Shown here: positions 11,991 to 25,170 of the stretch, one piece after another | Layout of the letters: each line of letters opens with the position of its first letter | Numbering within the stretch: position 1 is the first letter of the stretch | NCBI GenBank assembly: GCA_013399015.1 | Contig: VWZX01009095.1 | Span: forward strand, 310,001 to 374,000 | Reading direction: 5' to 3' | Length of the DNA stretch: 64,000 nucleotides | Source: Galbula dea | Taxonomy: Eukaryota; Chordata; Aves; Piciformes; Galbulidae | Translations under genes and position numbers: made by a program | Notes under the pieces: model-generated | Seen by the model: only the letters and a program-made list of their open reading frames with translations | Told to the model about the DNA's origin: nothing | The model's database searches: none

Positions 11991-14810
11991 TTGGTTGTGG
12001 ATTAACTTACTGAGGGTGCACTTAAACATTTATTGGCCACAAATCAGTCCCTGAGAAAGCAGTATCCAGCTACCACTGGGACTTTGCATCACTGCCATCT
12101 ACCTTCTGAGCTCAGTGGTTCATCCTGTCTGTTTTCAAGTGTCACCTCTGCAACCTTCCCTACCCCTTAATGTTATATTTATTTCTTTTGTAAGCAAAGC
12201 TAAGAAGGAACAGAAACATGATGTTCACTTTTTAGGTCTGAAAACACTCAACTTTCTCAGCCATGCTTCTCTCCTTTCCATAAATCATTCAAAATCATGC
12301 TCTCACATCCTAACATCCAGGGAAAAACAAAGAGAAGACAGGACACTTTTTCTTCTACATGTTAGTTCTTCAGAATGGATCTTCCAAAGGGTTATCTGAG
12401 TTCATGACATCTGGATGCAAACTGCAGGAATGAAGATGAGCATTTCTAGTCTTTCTCTTTTGTGAAAGGAAATTGGCAAAGCAAAGCTACTCAGAGCAGT
12501 TGTTCCTTTCTTCAGACTACTCCTGAAAAAATCCCCACCTTCTTGAACTAAGATCTAAATGTGTATTGCTGCATAATTAAGGATTAGAAAGATGATGCCA
12601 AACTCATCCAGTTTACTTTTTCCAGCCAGCCTTGTATGAGTGAGGCAGCAATCTAGAAGAAGTTGGCCTTTCAATTGAAACTGGGACAGTTCCAGAAGAC
12701 CATGTGCAAATAAAGATATTTATTGAAGGTGAAATGTTCCAGACTTAAACAGTGGCTAGGGAACAGCAAATTCCTGAATAAAAATTAGGATTTAATTGTA
12801 TAATATTTGCTGCTTTTCAGGCAGTTTTCCTTAAATCATGAATATACAAAACCCAGAAGCTGTGCTGCTTTCAGAGTAGAAAACTGCATCAGGCAGGGGT
12901 GAATCCAGCAGAGCAGACTGCCTGGCTTTGCTGTGGAAGGAACCCAGGAAGACTGGTTTTATGGAACCTGAAACAGAAGAGTTTCATGAGCATAAAAAAC
13001 CCCAAGCAAGCCCTAGCTTTGTCTTTCTGTAGGTCACTATGTCACTGCTCTGCTAGGAGGATTCTCTCCAGCTCCCTTTTCTGACCAAGGTGGCTAGCTG
13101 GAACTCATGCTGGTAGATCCTCACACATGGCTTCCTGAGCTTCTGTTGGTCAGGGACCACCACAGCTGGCTGCAGCTGCACTCCCTGGTGGGAGCAATCC
13201 CTGGATTGTTTCCACAGGCAGGGAATGAAGTGAATTTATGGAAGAAGATCCCAAACCTAACCTCCATCCCTTTTCCCTTGTTCTTTCACACTAGCAGCTC
13301 CCTTGCTGTCCATCCTGCAATCAAAAAAGCTGCTTTTTCCTCTTTGGGAAGTGGAGATATCAGATGAAATATAGATTGTGCCTGGGGATCCACTAGACAA
13401 TCATATATTATTGATTGATGGCACTGCCTTGTGCTGTTAGGCAGCTACATGCTCCCCACCAAATCAGAGTCAGACTCTGTCAGATTCTTTTCCTCAGACA
13501 GTCATTAACTCTGGAATATATTTACAAGGTTAGAAACTCTGCTTGTCATTTCATAAAGCCACTGAGTGCAAAAGGCATTGGCAAGTATCTGCCCTGGCAG
13601 CAGATGTGAACACTAGCCCTTGGAATTTGTATGAATTCCAGCTGAAGGAGATAATGAATTTGCATGGTACAGACCCACAAGCATTAACAGGATTTACTGG
13701 GTATGAAGCAGTCAGAGGGAGGCACATAAGCTGTATTTTATGGGTTTATAAACTAAAAAATTGGCAGTCTGCTAGCTGGTCCTAAGTAATAGTGCTCCTG
13801 ACCTATGTGTAGAGCTCCTCCTTACGCCCAGCAAACCACACACTTGCTTTTTAATTAGTCCCATGGAAGCTGCAGGGGTTGTGGGTCACCAGGAGAAGGG
13901 TGATAATAAATTAGGAAAGAAAGAAAATGCTCTGAAATGCATGAGTGTGAAATTAACAGTAATGCAGAGGGGAATGGGAGAAGGCTTTCAGTATGGTTAT
14001 TGTTGTTTTGAAGCTGCAGGAAAAAAAAGTCCATTAACTTATATATTGCAGTAATTAGCAATTTCCAGTCTCCATGCAGTGATTATCTGCAGACTCAGGC
14101 TTAGAGCTCCCTTGTTTCTCCTGCATGTGAAAGTGGAGGCTCCTGCCAAGTCTGCACACAGTTCCCTCACTGTAGAAGTGGAGGTACTCCAGATTCTTCT
14201 GCACTGCAGCTGGCAGCTCCTTCTGAATTACTTTCTAATAGCTGAGTCTATCAGGTTAACCTCCTGCTTCTAAAAGTCACTCTGTGTGCTCCCTTTCTCC
14301 TCCCACATGTCACACAGTGGCTTACCTGTGTTCAGGCAGCAGGGTGTGGATGGCAGGGGGTTGTCTCCAGGTTGTGGCTAACTGGCTGTGTGCTGCCTTC
14401 CTCTCTCTCTAGATGAAAAGCAGATGATGCTTTGAGTCTCTGTACCTTTACTGTCAGGTGAGGCACAAAAGGATGAAGTCAGCTATGGAGGCTGGGGGTA
14501 TGTCCTCCTCATCCTGGAAGTCATCTTAACCTTGCATGGTAGCTTCAAAACAAACTGTGCAAAAGCCATTTATTTCTTAAATGCTTCAACAGCTTACTAA
14601 TGTGACTGGTTATTTTGCTGATACATGAATAACTGCTGCAGGCAAATCCCCAGCTCCACTGCACTTCAATCAGAAACTGGAGTATCTCTGTACCTCTGTC
14701 AGATGCTCAGGAGTTACAGACTCCTTTTTTTATTGTATCTTCTGCTTTCAAAAGTAAAAATACAGTCAGACTAGGCTCAAGTAGTAGTAGAAATGTTGTC
14801 TTCTGTATGA
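11991..14810. other. Non-coding, nothing recognised
   Basis: This is a unique-looking 2.8-kb stretch. Short frames at 12115-12399, 13107-13367 and 13543-13785 have no recognisable domain. No repeat family, RNA gene or CpG cluster is visible. Confidence 0.5.
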
Positions 14811-14829
14811 GGTTACCCAGTGGGTAACC
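14811..14829. repeat. 19-bp perfect palindrome
   Basis: The sequence ggttacccagtgggtaacc has 9-bp arms that are exact reverse complements around one central base. It is followed at 14828-14850 by a weaker accagt...actggt dyad. It could be a protein-binding dyad or chance; the sequence alone cannot decide. Confidence 0.7.
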
Positions 14830-17800
14830 AGTAGTAAACCATTAACTGGTCTTGTGGAGCTGCAGGATGCTCTTGCAAACTGGATTCCCTTCCAACAGCC
14901 AGGTCCTTCTCATCCCTGCTGAAGACTTTTGCTCTTGCTTTTGTATTTGCCCCTAGCTGTGGTAGATAAACCACTGGTACACATCCTTGCACTTTCCTTG
15001 CAAAGCCTCTGAATGGCTTGCATGGCAGTTTCCCCCTTCAGGGACCCCTCTTTATCCAGAGCTTGTTAGATACAGACACAGCACCTTTATCTTCCAGGCT
15101 TTGACATCACACTGGGGAAAGCTCTTGGACAATGATTCGTTGTCACATCCTTCACAAGAAGCTTTCTCTCACCAAGCTGGGTGAGTCCTAAACTCAGCAG
15201 TAGATATGGTACAGACAGATGAAAGAAGATAGAAATATATGGAGGTTTTATTTTGTGTTGCTTTTGTTTTATCTGCAGCCTGCTATGCTTATCCTGGTAA
15301 GACCTCAGCCTTAGCTTAGATGAAGGAAAGATTGTCTGTGGGTAGAGTAGGAATTGGGGAAATAAGCCAAAAAATACAAGTTTCCTGGTTGGCTTGGACA
15401 CTTAAAAATCAAGAGTCTTGTCATGTTCCAGTGTGGGTAAAGGAAGGCAGTGGAGCAGAGACAAGGGAAGAGATGGGAGAATCTACTCTAAGAAGTCTGT
15501 GCATCCATTGAAGCCCCAGGAGCACTTGCACCACACCAACCCTTTGCCTGCCTCTTCTTCCTCTGAGTCCAGTGACTTAAGGTGAGTGAGAGTCCTGGGT
15601 GCCAGCAGTAAGATGAAGGGAGAGCAGCAGATTTTGTGCTGTTCCAGGGCTGAGAAGGTTGCTCAGGTTGCTGACACATGTGGTGGAGACAGATTTCCTC
15701 AGGGTGCAGCCTGCAATGCGAAGTCTGAGCGAGGTCATGAGCCAATCCTCTTCAGTCTTTATTGAAAACATCCCTGATGTTTAACATTCTGTGGTCTTCT
15801 GAAGCCCAGAAATCCAGGCCTGTAGTTACTTCTCCCTTTCAGAAGAGAACAGGACACATCCATGCTTTGGGGACACGTGGGTCACTTCTTTCCCCCCTCC
15901 CTCCTAGCAGCAGGGACAGCTTAGCCTGCTTTTCCTGCTTCACATCCTGGGATGAATCACTGCAGGCAAACAGCTCCAGCAGAGACATGGCTCAGAGGCC
16001 CAGAGAGCAGTAAAAAAAGGAGCTGTCTGTCACACTGGGCAGGGATCACCATGCAGAGACAGGGAACAGGGAGGAGAGGGATTTATGTGGGTCCCTTTAT
16101 GAGGGTGCCTGGCTTTTGGATACCGTGTGGGACTTTTTCTTCCAACAACAAACAAACACTGGTTATATTTCTCTTGATTGTCTGGAAAAACTCACTCTTG
16201 CAGCCAGTCCCTCTCCTCTTTCCTCCTTCTTTTAACTCTCACTCCTGCTAAGCTGCTTTGCAGGTATTTTTGGAGGTATCCAGCCTTGGAACTCTGTGTT
16301 CCTCCTTGCTGTTTTCAGACTTTCTTGCACCACGTTCCTTTCCACAGCCCTGGTCTTTAGGGCCAGCCAGAAAGAAGGCTGTGGCTGAGCACAAAAAAAA
16401 AAAGTAAGCCTTGAGTATCTTCTCCAAGAATTGCTTTAAAGGCTGTAAGCTATCTGCAGAGAGATTACAGCACAGTTCAAAATGCCAGCAGCTGTTTAAA
16501 GACAGTGGCTGCTGACATTAGGCATCACACCTCTGTCCCTGCAAAGGTGGGAAGGGAGCAGTAAAGGCCAGACAAGATTATTTGCTCAAATTTAGCCAGA
16601 CTTGGCTCCATGTAAAGGGATATTCTAACCTCTTAGCTCCTGTAAAATTGATCCTTGTGCCTCTGTGTGCATGCATTAGGAAAAGAGGGAGGAAGAAAGG
16701 ATATCCTGGTGGCATTGTGCAGAGCTGTGCCCATCCGTGAGGCACTGGATTGCTGCAGTTAATATCTTGGGGATTCAGAAGTCCTGCAAATCCAAGAGAG
16801 AAAAGCTTTGGCAGAGGAGAACTGCTGAAGTTTCCCAGCTCCAGAGATCTGTGCTCATTTCTTTCATGTGTTAATGCCACAGGTAGTTGGTTTGCACCAT
16901 GCCATGTGCTGTTTTATCTGTCACACTGGTTAAATGTCCATCCTCCCTCTTGGCATGTCTGGGAAACACATTAGATTGTTCATGGGAGGGGTTGGAACCC
17001 TTAGCTTTTTAGACACTCACTTGCACATAATCCTTTCTGGTGTATAGAGACTGTGGAATGTGTACACACACACACACAGAAATGTACCAAATCCCAGGGT
17101 TGTTTATTTTATTGACAGCTGTTTGATTATATTGACAGCAAAGATATGCATTAGACTTCATTTGATTTCTACTCAGAAATAGGCCAAATAAATTGCTATT
17201 CTCTCTTCCTTCCATGTGCCCAGGTAGAATCAGTTGTAATCTTGGCTTCAACAACTTGTGAGTGGAAAATGACTTTATCCTGCATGTTCCTAAGCCCACA
17301 ACACTCTCCTGGCATGCCCTGGGATGTGCATTAGCTCACAGCATGCCAGTTTCTGTGTTGTTCCTTACAAAGAGTGGTTTAATTTCTCTCTTTCCCTGAC
17401 TAGTCTTTTTGTATTTTTCTCTAACTAGTCTTTTTGCCTTTTGCATTTCCTACTGCTTTTTTGGGGGGAGGAGTTTTAATCAGAAAGGAAAGGGAAAATG
17501 CCCAGAGCAAAGTGCTTTATGAAAAGTGTTTTACATTGGTAGATGAAAACATTCAGGAGTGCACTCTTCCCTGGCTTGTGATGCAGCAGGGTGAGGGTGG
17601 ACCTAAGAGGACCTTCCCCAAGCACTTTGCTGTGTCATAACCCAGTGAAATCAGCCTCTGCCACTGTGCTGAGTGCTTCATGTCTGCCTAGCAGAAAAAT
17701 TTGTGTCATTCAGCAGGTTAATAGGTCCCTCCAAAGGTGCTTGGTCACTACTTGTACAATAAACTGTTCCAAAGGATGCTCATGGTTATGCTCTGCAGAG

Positions 17801-17940
17801 AGAGCACACATTGCTACCCCTGGAGTTGTTTTCTTTTCCACCAGCAACAGCAGGATGGTGAATATTGTTGACAAGTGGCAAGGCTGGGGGACAGTACCAA
17901 GTCTGGGTGTCTACCTAGACCCTCGTAGACAACAGCAGGA
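14830..17940. other. Non-coding, contains small AC microsatellite and 25-bp duplication
   Basis: No gene is recognised. Frames of 60-104 residues at 14987-16974 overlap on both strands without any motif. An imperfect 25-bp tandem duplication built on actagtctttttg lies at 17399-17447. The sequence tattgacagc occurs twice at about 17112 and 17132. Confidence 0.5.
17064..17078. repeat. (AC)n microsatellite
   Basis: An uninterrupted AC run of about seven units. It is short and likely of low variability. Confidence 0.85.
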
Positions 17941-17997
17941 CCTGCTGGTCTGATCACAGTATGCAGTTGTGTTCTGGCAGCAGGTGACACATGCAAA
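17941..17997 (+). repeat. 57-bp dispersed sequence, copy 1
   Basis: About 57 bases match 20976-21032 in the same orientation with only four differences and no gap. The shared core contains ggtctgatcacagta, gcagttgtgttctggcagca and gacacatgc. The flanks on either side do not match. I do not recognise it as CR1 or as part of the LTR-like element in this window. Confidence 0.85.
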
Positions 17998-18995
17998 TAA
18001 TGGCAACTGCCTTTGCTTTTGGTGAAGATCAAAGAAGTGGTTGGTGGTTCTTCAGTTTTGGTTGTACTGATTGTGCTATTATCTTGACTGGTTTTCCCAC
18101 CTCTTTTTTTATCTTTCTTCTTTTCTGCAGGCTTGTCTCCAGAGAAGCTACTCTCCAGACCCAGACAAGGCTGCAGGTGAACTGGAGCAGCTGCCTTGGA
18201 AATGCTTTTGTTATTCCTTGGAGACCATCCAAAGGTAGGCCAGGTTCTTTGATGGGACCTCAATTCAGAAGCCATCAGGATCAAGGGATAAATTCCAGCT
18301 TACAAGGCCTTGGTGCCAATCCAGACCTGATTTGCAAGCTCTCCCAAGAAGGATCTGCTTAGGGTAGAACAGATTATGGCACTTGGGAATTCTTCTGCAG
18401 GAGCATGTTTTTCATGTGACAGAAGATGGGTTTGCTTTCATTGCACTACAGAAAAGCTTGCATGTGTCCTTGGGTTTCTGGCAGATGTTGAAAATAGATC
18501 AGAAGCAGATGATGTGAGAGCAGCAACATGTCCCTGAGCAACAACAAAGCAGCAGGTGCAGGAGGAGCATATGCCAGATTCCCAGCAGCAGCAGGCCTGT
18601 GAAGGGCTCCCAGGGATTGCCTGTGAGGTTCATGCTCCACTTTTCTTCTGACACTAGGGACTATTAATAAAGTCTGCATCAGGCCAAGCAAATAATTTAC
18701 AAGCTTAATTTTCAATTATGTAATAATTCCTAAAGTAAACACACAGAGAGACTACAGTGCAGGAGGATTTCTCAGGCAAAAGAACCTGGGCCTTTTAAGA
18801 AGTCTCCAATTGGGCTTTTTAAACTTGAAGGAAATTGGAAATCTTAACTCTGAGCCTGTCCCAAAAACCTTTCCCACATAGGCAGGAGCATGCAAAGTTT
18901 CCATTCCTTTACTTTTTAGTAAAAGACACTGGTTTCCAACAAATACTGTTTGAAGTTAATCTGAAATGTTCTGATCAGATTGGTTTGGAGACTGT
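17998..18995. other. Non-coding, nothing recognised
   Basis: Frames at 17814-18284 (-) and 17991-18362 (+) overlap antiparallel and include the dispersed sequence. They show no domain. The pyrimidine run followed by cttcttttctgcaggc near 18112-18132 resembles a splice acceptor, but no coding sequence with a matching donor is recognisable after it. Confidence 0.45.
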
Positions 18996-19136
18996 GAAGG
19001 AGGAAGGAGGAGGAAAGAGGAGGAGAAGGAGGAGGAAAGAGGAGGAGAAGGAGGAGGAAAGAGGAGGAGAAGAAGAAGGAAGAAAGAGGAGGGAAAGGAG
19101 GAGAAGGAAAAAAGAGGAGGGAAAGGAGGAAGAAAG
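18996..19136. repeat. Polypurine minisatellite (22-bp unit)
   Basis: Nearly pure G/A on the plus strand. A 22-bp unit starting aaagaggaggagaagg begins at 19014, 19036 and 19058. A related 28-bp step occurs from 19083 to 19111. The Lys/Glu/Arg-rich frame read through it (18835-19179) is an artefact of composition. Such tracts can form intramolecular triplexes. Confidence 0.9.
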
Positions 19137-20975
19137 TTTCTTGAATGTTAATCCAGAATTGTTGAAGAGGTTGGAATAGGAATTCATGGACTGTCTGACA
19201 CCCTTAGCTACACCAACCTGTTAGATAAATGACAAATGGATAAAAGAAATGTTGGAAAAGGTGATTTAAATTAATCCACTTGAATTTGAACTGAATAAAG
19301 CAGTCATGTGAGGTCCCCAAACCACCTCTGTGCTCTCTGCCCTGTGCTCCTAAGTACCAGAGAGGTACAAGGCTATAAAGCCAACCCTCATCCAGATATT
19401 AGGAGACCACACCTTGGATAACTGGTTGTGTCACAGGGACATGTGGGTCTTGGTAGAAAGCACTGCAAGAACTTTACAGTTATCTTTAAGGGAATTGCCT
19501 GAGCAGTAGGAAATGAGTGAATCAGTCTCTCCACTAGAGGAATTTCCTGGAGCCAAAAGGAAATGAGAAGGCTTGTGAGAAGCTGAAATATCTCAGCATT
19601 TGTTAGGAAATCCTGGAGTGCCTCCCCAGAAATGTCTGCTGGTTTCATGCCCATGCAGCAGAGGCTGGTGAAAAACAATCAGCAGGATTCACTTCTCCTG
19701 CTGACAGAGAAAAGGGGCAAATTTCAGTTTGGAAATCTGAATTTCTTCAAGGAACTTTAGAAAGTCTTCTGCTTTCTATGAGCAAAGAGGTGCTCCTGCT
19801 AGAGCATGAGCAGGAAGGACAGTGTAGGAAGAGAGACATCAGCTGGAAAATCTCTCCAGAAGGTAAAATATTGTAGCTTTGAAAGAGCAGCTTATGAAGC
19901 CATGTCTTAAAACAAAGATAATGTTTTTCATCTTCTCTCCTTTGTCCCTGTTGAATCCAGAAGGCACACACAGGTTGATGTCACTCTGTAATATTTATCT
20001 CTACTTCAGAAGTTATTCCCAATAGTAATCCTTCATTACATTGAAGTGCAAGTTCACTGACTTCTCCCAGGTAAATCATGCTTCTCCAATACAAATACAT
20101 AGTGATTTCTCCAAATCAAAATGAAACACACTCAGAATTATCTTTGTGACAGCTGGCAATGGGTCCACTGGAACCAGATGCCAGCTGGGGATAGGCAGAG
20201 AACATCTTTTAACCCAGCCCCTCTCTTACCCCCTCAGATCCACTCCTGCCTCAGAGACTCTTCCCAAAGAGGGATAAAAGCCAATGCTGCTAATCCTAGG
20301 CACACACCATACTTCCAGGGAAATCCTCAGAGAGGATCTGCACCACTTAATTGCTTCCATTTATAGAGAGCAGAGCAGAACCTCAGTCTTGAAGTGCTGG
20401 GGTTTGTTCCTTTGGGAAAGGGGAGATGAGGATGGAAAGCTGGACATGACTGAAATAAAAGGAAGTATTTGGGGGCTTTTGCAGACATCAGATGAAGACA
20501 AGCAGCTTGGCTGCTGTTGAAGTTGTTGATCCAGCTAGTTTTCTTGAGAGACAACTTCTGCATACAGAGTCTCAGGCTCTGGCCAATCTGAATCCTTTCA
20601 GAGTCTCAGGAAAGAGCATGTTGTAGCTTCCTCTGGCTTCTGGTGTAGCTCCTCTGCTCACTAGCCTTCTGGATAACTGGCATGGGTTTGTTGGTTCTCA
20701 GACTCTAGGAGAGGTTTTCCAACATTTGGGTGGGAGCTAAGCACCTTGCTGTCAGCTGTGGCTTTGAAAAGGTCCCTGCAGCTGTGCAGAATGATTCCTC
20801 CACTGTCCCCCTGCCCTTCAGCTGCAGCACTTCAGAGCCTACACACAGGAGAAAGGCATTGCAGAGAATCCAGAAGCAGAACATTATGCAAAGGCAGGTT
20901 AGAAACTCTTAATTAATTTATCATTCTGGCCAGTTTGCTTTTGTTGTCTATTTTTAACCCCCCACACTCCCCCCT
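19137..20975. other. Non-coding, nothing recognised
   Basis: No repeat family or gene is seen. Frames at 19388-19678 and 20121-20563 have no recognisable motif and overlap antiparallel partners. Confidence 0.5.
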
Positions 20976-21032
20976 CCTGTTGGTCTGATCACAGTAAGCA
21001 GTTGTGTTCTGGCAGCAGGAGACACATGCTAA
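20976..21032 (+). repeat. 57-bp dispersed sequence, copy 2
   Basis: This is the second copy of the sequence at 17941-17997, about 3 kb away in the same direction, with four mismatches over about 57 bases. It is preceded by a C-rich run (ccccccacactcccccctcc-type) that the first copy lacks, so the match begins exactly at cctg. It could be an ancient segmental duplication remnant, or two insertions of an unrecognised short element. Confidence 0.85.
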
Positions 21033-23744
21033 AAGGTTTGGTAATTCTGAAGATCTGTAGCCTCTCACAATCCCAGCAAGGGCTGGGTTTTAATCCTTCA
21101 GATACCAGGACTTCATGAAAGCTTTTTTCCACCCCCCCTCTCTGTTTTAATTCTTGGTATGAATCACAACTGAACTGAACTAAACTGCTGGTTAAAGCAT
21201 TTGCCCAGAGGAACTCCAGCTGTAGTGTAAATACTATTTAAGAAGATTGTTTTAAAGACATAGCCCTGGAAAAGTCATTATGGCTATTTGTTTGCCAGAA
21301 ACTATAGAAATAAGAGAAAAACCCTTTGTGTGTCATTTATTATTGTCACTTTATAGGTCAGGGAATTATAAACAGCTTTAAGTATTTTGCAATAACAACT
21401 TTGTACTGAAAGCATTTTGAAAGGCAATGTGTGCTTGTGAGCTGCTCCAATTCCTACAGCAGTCCTTTCAGCTGAGTTGCTGGGGTTTTTGGTTAGTTGG
21501 TTTTTGGTTTTTTGGGGGGTTTTTTTGTTGTTTTTTTTACAATTATTGGTGCCAAAACCCTTTCATGGCCACATGTGAATGCTCCCAGTTTTGCTTACTG
21601 TATCTATAAATCTTGTACCAGCATTGAGACTGTCAGTCAGAAAATGTCTTTTACAAGTGTGGCTGCTAGATGGTTTATTTAATCTAATAGCTTCCAATTC
21701 ATATAAAGTTAATTAAGAGTTGCTGCCAGAACCTTTTCATGGCAACCTTGCCTAAAACTTCCATAAATCCCATAAATATATACTACTTCCCATCAGCTTT
21801 AATTCCTTCTCCTGACATAAAATCCCTGGTAAATTTAGTGTAACCTAGTGATAGGATCCATACAAATCTAAGGGCTTTTTCTTTTCCATAGGATTCCATA
21901 CCCTGAAATTCCTTAAGACAGACACAGGAAAATGTTTTGACTTTCCAGCTGTTTTATAGCCAACATTGCCCTGTAGCCTTTCCCTTTTTATGACTGTATC
22001 AAGGAACTCCAAAGAGCAACTAAGCTCCTTGCAATGCAGCACGAGTTGCTTCCTGTGCTTCTGAGATATGGCATCCACTGGGTTTTAACACACCTAAGAA
22101 GCAACTTTATGTTCTTCCTTCCCCAAAAACTTTGGTGAAAGATCAGACTTTAAAAGAGATAGGAAAAATTCACTCAGATGACTTTTAGGTGGTGAACCTG
22201 TATTTGCAGCTTCCTCTCTGCTCCTTACATTTCCAGCAGAAAACTTTTGCATCTCTAGAACACATGAAAACAGAACCAAGAGGCACAGAGTCTATGTCCA
22301 AAACTGGGTAAAAAACCCCAATTTTGCAGCTGTACTGAGAAGGAGAGGTAGAAACAATTTAATCAAAGCAGTGCAATCCTGAGGATTGTGTGACATTGAC
22401 CCTACAGAGGGCAGAGGCTCCAGAAGAAGCCCCATGGCTGGATGTCAGGGTTGGATTCATCCAGCACAAGTGACCCAGAAGCTAAAGAATTAAAAATACA
22501 ATGTAATCTTTAGAAAGATTGTTCTGTTTCTACCTGTTCTTTTTCTTTCTGGTGTTCTGAAACCTGCAGAAAGCAAGAGCTCCATCAAGTCACTTCTGAT
22601 CCCCAGTAATCTGATTGCTGTTACATCTCTGCCATTGCACTCAGTACACTTAGTTTTCAGTCCAGCAGCACATCATTATTGTTCCCATTAGCTCTCTGAA
22701 ACTAATGAGTGAAACCAAAAATAATCTGGTGATAGAATTGCTGACTTGTTGGCCTGGTGACACAGCAGCACAACTTCTGTGTCACAAAAGAAGGAGCATA
22801 ATGAGTTCAGAATTCACTAACTGATGCACACTGCTGCCTCCCACATCAGGTAAGGCTTCAGGAAGACTTCTCCTGCTTGTCAAACAAAAAGAGCTCTGGT
22901 GTTGCAAAGAGAGAGGAGCCTTGCTCTGCACTAGGGGAGGGATTAACTTCATACCCATGTCCCTTCTCCAGGCACAGACCAAACTGGAGCACAGCATTAA
23001 ATGATGTTTTAGATTGCTAGGCTCCAGACTGCTCTGCAGGACAAATGGATAAAATTGATGGAAATCAAGTGAGATCTGGAGAAAGATCCATAAGTGCACA
23101 TTCTGCTTTGGTGTTTTGTGTCCTCATGTTCCTGAATTCAGAAATTCACTTAAACTTCAGGTGTCTGTGAAGAGCTAACAAATTGCAGCTCCCTTTTAAT
23201 GTTGAAAGGGATAGATTTGAGGAAGGGGAAAAAAAACAAACCAACCCACAACCTCAAATGTATTGAATCAAGTTTGATCATAAAACCAGAGTCTTTTAAT
23301 GGCTATGACTTCAGCAGCCTGCATACAAGAAGTGAATCTCAGAGGAGGGAAAGTGCATCTGTGACATAACAGGAATATTTTCCAGAACCATTGCTCTCAG
23401 AATAAAAGTAAAGCATTTGGGATAAGAAGCCTTGCCTTTGGTTCCCATTGGCTTCTATCTCAGGTCTTGACCCATGAGCTACAGAAGTGCATGGGCTGCT
23501 GCTGCTGAGGGAGGGATTCATCAGCCCCAGTGCAAATAAAAAGTTAAGTCCAAGTCCAAGCTAAACATGCTTGGGGTATCTTTACAGTCCCTTACTGCAA
23601 TAGGTATCTCTGGAGAGCAAATCAGAGCAGTTTAGCCTAAAATAAATACCTAATACATGCCAGAATAACTGTACTTTGAAGGTGGCTATTGATCACTGTA
23701 AAGGGAGTGATTACTTCAGTGTTAAACTTTGAGATATTCTAAAT
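21033..23744. other. Non-coding, contains T/G-rich run
   Basis: A T/G-rich low-complexity run lies at 21483-21540 (ttttttgg/gggttttttt words). No gene is recognised. Frames at 21845-22279 and 22782-23099 (-) lack motifs. Confidence 0.5.
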
Positions 23745-24354
23745 TAGGTGACATATATCCTGGGCTGCATCAACAGGAGCGTGGGCAGCAGGTGGAGGGA
23801 GGTGTTTCTCCCCCTCTGCTCTGCTCTCCTGAGACCCCACCTGGAATATTGCATCCAGTTCTGGAGCCCCTGTTGCAAGAGGGATATGGGGGTGCTGGGG
23901 CAAGTCCAGAGAAGGGCCAGGAGAGTGATCAGAGGCCTGGAGCACCTCTGCTACAAGGACAGACTGAGAGAGTTGGGGTTGTTCAGTCTGGAGAAGAGAA
24001 GGCTCCAATGAGACCTTCTGGTGGCCTTCCAGTATCTGAAGGGAGATACAAGAAAGCTGGGGAGGGGCTGTTTAGGAGGTCAGACAGTGATAGAACCAGG
24101 GGAAATGGGTGTAAGCTAGAGGAGGGGAGATTTAGATTAGATATTAGGAGGAAGTTCTTCACTGTTAGAGTGGTGAGACAGTGGAACAGGTTGCCCAGAG
24201 AGGTTGTGAAACCTCCATCCCTGGAAGTTTTTAAGGCCAGGCTGGATGGGGCTGTGGGCAACCTGCTCTAGTGGGAGGTGTTCCTGCCAGGCAGAGGGGT
24301 TGGAACCAGATGATCTTTAAGCTCCCTTCCAACTCTGACAATTCTAGGATTCTA
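23745..24354 (+). mobile_element. CR1 LINE, best-preserved copy: ORF2 C-terminus plus complete 3' end
   Basis: CR1 ORF2 encodes an endonuclease and reverse transcriptase for target-primed retrotransposition. Here only the C-terminal part remains. The first frame (about 23748-24011) carries ILGCI, LRPHLEYCIQFW, VQRRARRVIRGLEHL and LRELGLFSLEKRRL. A frameshift near 24005 moves the rest into another frame with RTRGNG, FTVRVVRQWNRLPREVV and FKARLDGAVGNLL followed by a stop at about 24270. The 3' tail then reads agtgggaggtgttcctgcca, gatgatctttaagctccctt and ends near ttctaggattctat at 24354. It is 5'-truncated and cannot move by itself. The good match to the 8224 copy suggests a shared, relatively young subfamily. 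Confidence 0.95.
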
Positions 24355-25170
24355 TATTCCACCCTAAATGTTTCCCTTTGTCACTGTATCTTTAAAGCTA
24401 TCAGAGTATTAAAAAAAAGCAGTTATTTTTTTGTTCTAGAGCCAAAAGACAAAGCTTTTCAATTCCTGTTACCAAGCTGAGCCTAGGCAAAGGCTGAGCT
24501 ATACTGAGCTATACACAAGGCTGTGATGTAGGATCAGGTACAAGTCATTCTTCCAGGCTAACAACCAGCAAACAGCAGAAGTGCTGGGGCTTGTTGTCTT
24601 CAGGGTGATTCAGAAAACTAATGGGAACACACTGAGTGACATTAACATTCTGCTAAAGGAAAAATAACTCCTATTTTACAACATGCATGCTGCAAGAAGA
24701 GGAGTCCCTGTCAAGCACAAGAGTTGTCATCTGAAAGAAAGGCTTAAGAAGCCCAAATGAATTTCACAGTTGTTAAGGGCCTATTCTCTTCCTTTGCTTT
24801 AAAGGAAGGTTCAGGTTTGTGGCTCTCTATGGCACCAGAACCAAAGGAGGTGAATACTTCACAAATGAACAGGACTAAAATCTGAACCATTTTGCCACAG
24901 AAAGTTTTTGGCTGAAGTATTCCTATCAAATGTCTTGTTCAGCCCAAAGTTGGGTTTGGCAGCACTCAGGGGTTCTCAGTGGAGTTAGCACAGCTGATTG
25001 CTTCCATGGCCAGCCATCCCCAAATGTCTCAATGTGTTGAAAGTCAGGGAGATTTGCTAAAAACATGAACCCCCATGAAATCCATAGCTCCCAGGACAGC
25101 TCTAACAACACATAAGCAGGGGTCCTGGCCCTGCAAATTCTCAGCTCCTCAGGTTCATTCAGGAGAATAA
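24355..25170. other. Non-coding, nothing recognised
   Basis: No gene or known repeat is seen. The sequence tgagctatac occurs twice in a row at about 24494-24513. A 98-residue minus frame at 24926-25222 runs into CR1 and has no motif. Confidence 0.5.

Noticed and set aside
18112..18132. Pyrimidine run plus ctgcag resembling a splice acceptor
   Set aside because: No coding sequence with a plausible family match or donor site follows.
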